Below are positions 32,758-34,807 of a stretch of DNA of 34,807 nt, piece after piece. Position 1 is the first letter of the stretch. Each line of letters opens with the position of its first letter. The stretch lies in NCBI GenBank assembly GCA_022794495.1, contig JAAWEX010000003.1, positions 1 to 34,807 on the forward strand. The letters are read 5' to 3'. The notes beneath the pieces are model-generated. The model was not told the origin of the DNA. It worked only from the letters and a program-made list of their open reading frames with translations, and ran no database searches. The position numbers were made by a program, and so were the translations under genes. The DNA is from Lawsonibacter sp. GTDB taxonomy: Bacteria > Bacillota > Clostridia > Oscillospirales > Oscillospiraceae.

Positions 32758-33063
32758 ATGTCTATCGTCAATATCAATCAGAATAACTTCAGCAAAGAGG
32801 TCATCCAGTCCGACCGGCCTGTCCTGCTGGACTTCTGGGCTCCATGGTGCATCCCCTGCCGTATGGTCGCCCCCATCCTGGATGAGATCGCCCGGGAGCG
32901 CGCCGACGTCAAGGTGGCCAAGGTCAACATCGACGAGCAGCCGGAGCTGGCTGGCCGGTTCGGCATTATGAGTATCCCCACCCTGATGGTTATGAAGGGC
33001 GGAGAGATCACAGGCCAGGCCATGGGGGCCAGACCCAAGCATCAAATTCTCGGGCTGCTCTGA
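32758..33063 (+). CDS. Thioredoxin with atypical CIPC active site
   Basis: The 101-residue protein is a normal-length thioredoxin: VLLDFWAPWCIPCRMVAPIL (about 22-41), VNIDEQPELAGRFGIMSIPT with the cis-proline, and GQAMGARPKHQI near the C-terminus. The active site reads WCIPC where thioredoxins have WCGPC; changing the glycine normally alters redox potential and partner choice. Strong TAAGGAGG ribosome site. Followed after 12 bases by the rhodanese gene, suggesting work on sulfur-carrying thiols. Confidence 0.94.
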   Translation: MSIVNINQNNFSKEVIQSDRPVLLDFWAPWCIPCRMVAPILDEIARERADVKVAKVNIDEQPELAGRFGIMSIPTLMVMKGGEITGQAMGARPKHQILGLL

Positions 33064-33075
33064 GGGGGTGCCTCC

Positions 33076-33396
33076 ATGGGATTTTTCGACTTTTTGAGGG
33101 GGCCCGATATCAACCAGGGCGTGAGAGAGTTCCGGGAGACGCCCGGCGCTCTTCTGCTGGATGTACGCACGCCTCAGGAGTACGACGCAGGCCATATCCC
33201 CGGCAGCCAAAACGTCCCCCTTCAGATTCTTGACACATCGGGAACCATGACCGCCCCCAAGGACACGCCTGTATTTGCCTACTGCTATTCAGGCAGCCGG
33301 AGCTGGCAGGCCGTAAGAATGCTGACCCGCATGGGCTACTCCCGCGCAAAAAATATAGGCGGAATCACCGCCTATACAGGAGAGACAGAGCGCTGA
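33076..33396 (+). CDS. Single-domain rhodanese-like sulfurtransferase
   Basis: The 106-residue protein has the rhodanese signatures LLDVRTPQEYDAGHIPGSQNVP (about 27-48) and the active loop CYSGSRS with the catalytic cysteine. Such proteins move sulfane sulfur to cyanide, thiols or thioredoxin. It follows the thioredoxin gene closely, with GAGGGGG upstream, and ends 34 bases before the convergent Crp/Fnr gene; no clear terminator is seen between them. Confidence 0.93.
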   Translation: MGFFDFLRGPDINQGVREFRETPGALLLDVRTPQEYDAGHIPGSQNVPLQILDTSGTMTAPKDTPVFAYCYSGSRSWQAVRMLTRMGYSRAKNIGGITAYTGETER

Positions 33397-33430
33397 CATG
33401 AGCGCCCGAGCGCCGCCGGATGGGACTTCC

Positions 33431-34090
33431 TCAGGGGCTGCTCAGGGCGCTCAGCCTCTTTTCGTCCAGAAGCTCCACCGCGCCCCGCGACAGCCTCACC
33501 ATTCCCTCGCTCTGGAGATAGCGCAGCATCCGGGTTACCACCTCTCTGTGGGTCCCCAGGTGCCGGGCGATGGAATCATGGGTGAGCTTCAGCTGTCTGC
33601 TGCCCTCAATGGCCGACTCCTCCAACAGGAAGCCCGCCACCCGCTGGTCCATGCTCTTCCACATGATCTGCTCCACCAGCCACATGACCTCTGAAAACCG
33701 GGCGGCCATCACCTCATTGGTATAGTTGGCCGCCGGCGCGGACTCCTCCATAATGCTCCGGTACAGCTCCGCCGGAATCACCCAGAGGCTTGTGTCCTTC
33801 TCCGCTTCAATGGTGATGTCAAACTGAATGCTCCGCAGCATACAGGAGGCGGAAAACAGGCAGACGTCCCGGTCAAGCAGACGGTAGACAGTAATCTCCC
33901 TGCCCTCGTCGGAGAGAATGTAGGCCCGGAGCTGTCCCGACTTCACCAGCAGCAGCCCAGTGCAGTCCATACTGCCGCTGTGGATCACGGTCCCTCTGCC
34001 AATCTGATGGCAGACAAGACCGTCAAGGATGCGGTTCCGCTGGACGTCTGACAATTTGTCCCATATGGGAAAGCAGCTCTGAAACGACAT
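33431..34090 (-). CDS. Crp/Fnr-family transcriptional regulator
   Basis: The 219-residue protein has a cyclic-nucleotide-type sensor domain (about 1-120), a long dimer helix (SEVMWLVEQIMWKSMDQRVAGFLLE) and helix-turn-helix LTHDSIARHLGTHREVVTRMLRYL. Cysteines at 6, 27, 43, 77 and 83 in the sensor half suggest redox or Fe-S sensing rather than cAMP. It lies 12 bases after desulfoferrodoxin on the same strand with only a weak ribosome site, so it is probably translated in the same unit. Likely target: the ferredoxin promoter at 31833. Confidence 0.93.
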   Translation of the reverse strand: MSFQSCFPIWDKLSDVQRNRILDGLVCHQIGRGTVIHSGSMDCTGLLLVKSGQLRAYILSDEGREITVYRLLDRDVCLFSASCMLRSIQFDITIEAEKDTSLWVIPAELYRSIMEESAPAANYTNEVMAARFSEVMWLVEQIMWKSMDQRVAGFLLEESAIEGSRQLKLTHDSIARHLGTHREVVTRMLRYLQSEGMVRLSRGAVELLDEKRLSALSSP

Positions 34091-34102
34091 CTTGCGCCGG
34101 AC

Positions 34103-34477
34103 CTATGCTTTCCACAGGCTGTGCAGGTTGCAGTAGGCGTAGACGGCCTCTACCTCGTCGCCCTCACAAAGCGCAAAGCAGACCTCCGGCTTGTCGCCGG
34201 GATGCAGCAGCTTTCGCTGATTGCCCTGCCTGGTCTGTAAGGAGACCCACTGGATGTAGTGCTCCGGCAGCATGGGATGCTCCGTGGAACCGACGCGCAC
34301 CCTTACCAGGCCGCCCTCCACCTGATACACGGGGACGTGCTTCTCCACGGCGGCGTCAGTGGCGCCGGGAATAATCTCCGTCATCCTCTGGCCACAGCAC
34401 ATGACCGGGACCCCAGTGTCCTTCACCATAGCAATTATATTGCCGCAGTGCTCACAGATGTAAAATTTTTGCTCCAT
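34103..34477 (-). CDS. dfx: Desulfoferrodoxin (superoxide reductase)
   Basis: The 124-residue protein begins with a desulforedoxin-type iron site (YICEHCGN, then VMCCGQ; four cysteines) and continues with the superoxide reductase domain: EKHVPVYQ, STEHPMLPEHYIQWV and AYCNLHSLW supply the four histidines and one cysteine of the catalytic iron. It reduces superoxide to hydrogen peroxide without making oxygen, a typical defence of anaerobes. GGAGG precedes the ATG. Promoter below; the Crp/Fnr gene follows. Confidence 0.97.
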   Translation of the reverse strand: MEQKFYICEHCGNIIAMVKDTGVPVMCCGQRMTEIIPGATDAAVEKHVPVYQVEGGLVRVRVGSTEHPMLPEHYIQWVSLQTRQGNQRKLLHPGDKPEVCFALCEGDEVEAVYAYCNLHSLWKA

Positions 34478-34522
34478 TTGAAGTTCCTCCTTTTGTTCTT
34501 TGAGAAAATATTCCTCTTATTT

Positions 34523-34551
34523 AGGATATCCCAATCAAGAGAGAAAATCAA
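34523..34551 (-). promoter_or_regulatory. Probable dfx promoter
   Basis: On the minus strand TTGATT (34546-34551) is 17 bases from TATCCT (34523-34528). A second TTGATT lies inside the spacer 13 bases after the first. A perfect 13-base palindrome, TCTTGACTCAAGA, stands further upstream at 34608-34620 and could be an operator. Confidence 0.45.
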
Positions 34552-34639
34552 GGTTATATCAAAAATTCATAAGTGCAAGATTGCTTTCTCCGCTCCCTTG
34601 ACTTTCCTCTTGACTCAAGAACTGTAAGAAGCGGCAAAC

Positions 34640-34675
34640 GCCCCGGATTTTGTGCTAGAATCCGGGGCATTTTTT
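34640..34675 (+). terminator. Orphan plus-strand Rho-independent terminator
   Basis: GCCCCGGATT (34640-34649) and AATCCGGGGC (34659-34668) form a 10-bp stem followed by ATTTTTTATG on the plus strand. The genes directly to its left are all on the minus strand, so it ends either an unseen small plus-strand RNA from 34480-34640 or is left from a lost gene. Confidence 0.75.
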
Positions 34676-34721
34676 ATGTTTAACCGCACTTTTCCGCACG
34701 CTTTGCCAAATTCCGCCCGTC

Positions 34722-34807
34722 TTGACCCGTAACCAGGTGGCACAGATGGCTCTGAATGCTCTGGAGAGCGAGATGGTGACCTTCACCGGCGTCCCTGGCA
34801 TCGAGGC
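34722..34807 (+). CDS. Possible S-layer homology (SLH) repeat fragment, runs off the window
   Basis: The plus frame reads LTRNQVAQMALNALESEMVT and then FTGVPGIE up to the edge. TR.QVAQMALNAL resembles the C-terminal half of SLH repeats, which bind cell-wall sugars. The upstream bases lack the first half of such a repeat and any good start site, so this is either the edge of a broken gene or a chance resemblance. Too short to decide. Confidence 0.35.
   Translation, partial: MTRNQVAQMALNALESEMVTFTGVPGIE

Noticed and set aside
1-34807. CRISPR array, prophage, integrase or tRNA-linked attachment site
   Set aside because: No regular spaced repeats, phage genes, recombinase or tRNA-like cloverleaf was noticed; the only mobile trace is the IS630 fragment.

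Overview
The window looks like a chromosome segment of a GC-rich anaerobic Bacillota, most probably an Oscillospiraceae-type gut bacterium. The reasons are strong AGGAGG-type ribosome sites, Gram-positive lipoproteins with an AACG lipobox, BlaI/BlaR-type regulation, desulfoferrodoxin, and a complete-looking set of genes for fermenting the histidine skeleton through tetrahydrofolate (THF). No tRNA, rRNA, CRISPR array or intact insertion sequence was seen.

Layout. (1) 1-1642: a BlaR1-like metalloprotease sensor (running off the left edge) and its BlaI-like repressor, with a TTGACA-17-TATATT promoter. (2) 1842-2514: gene debris, namely an IS630-type transposase fragment and a truncated, frameshifted flavodoxin-family reductase that still has its terminator. 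(3) 2596-7595: an OmpR-type response regulator, a histidine kinase and a MacB/FtsX-type ABC exporter pair. Both transcription units start from promoters with the same tandem TTGAGA repeats, which suggests one regulon. (4) 7813-18349 plus 19358-21031: histidine/urocanate catabolism: glutamate formiminotransferase, formimino-THF cyclodeaminase, a folate-type ECF transporter S component behind a THF riboswitch, a LysR regulator, urocanate hydratase, the two subunits of aconitase X, a sodium:solute symporter, imidazolonepropionase and an Lrp/AsnC regulator. After a low-GC gene for a membrane zinc-protease-like protein comes formate-THF ligase. Histidine ammonia-lyase is not in the window.

(5) 21452-31488, all on the minus strand: pgsB, pgsC and pgsW (poly-gamma-glutamate synthesis type), a histidine kinase and response regulator, then a second unit with a lipoprotein gamma-glutamyltransferase, a small lipoprotein of unknown function, a DctM-like permease, a 49-residue membrane protein and a membrane-anchored zinc hydrolase of the succinylglutamate desuccinylase/aspartoacylase type. 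Read together, this looks like a two-component-controlled system that makes a gamma-glutamyl polymer or conjugate, cuts it outside the cell and takes the product back. This is the most interesting part of the window. (6) 31904-34477: a redox module of a 2[4Fe-4S] ferredoxin, a NapH-like membrane Fe-S protein, a thioredoxin with an unusual CIPC active site, a rhodanese, a Crp/Fnr regulator and desulfoferrodoxin. (7) The right edge holds an orphan terminator and what may be part of an S-layer homology repeat.

How the parts connect. The hut branch turns urocanate into glutamate and formimino-THF. The cyclodeaminase yields methenyl-THF, and formate-THF ligase can run in the ATP-forming direction. 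FolT supplies the folate carrier under THF control. The glutamate formed could feed the neighbouring Pgs system, but this link is inference only.
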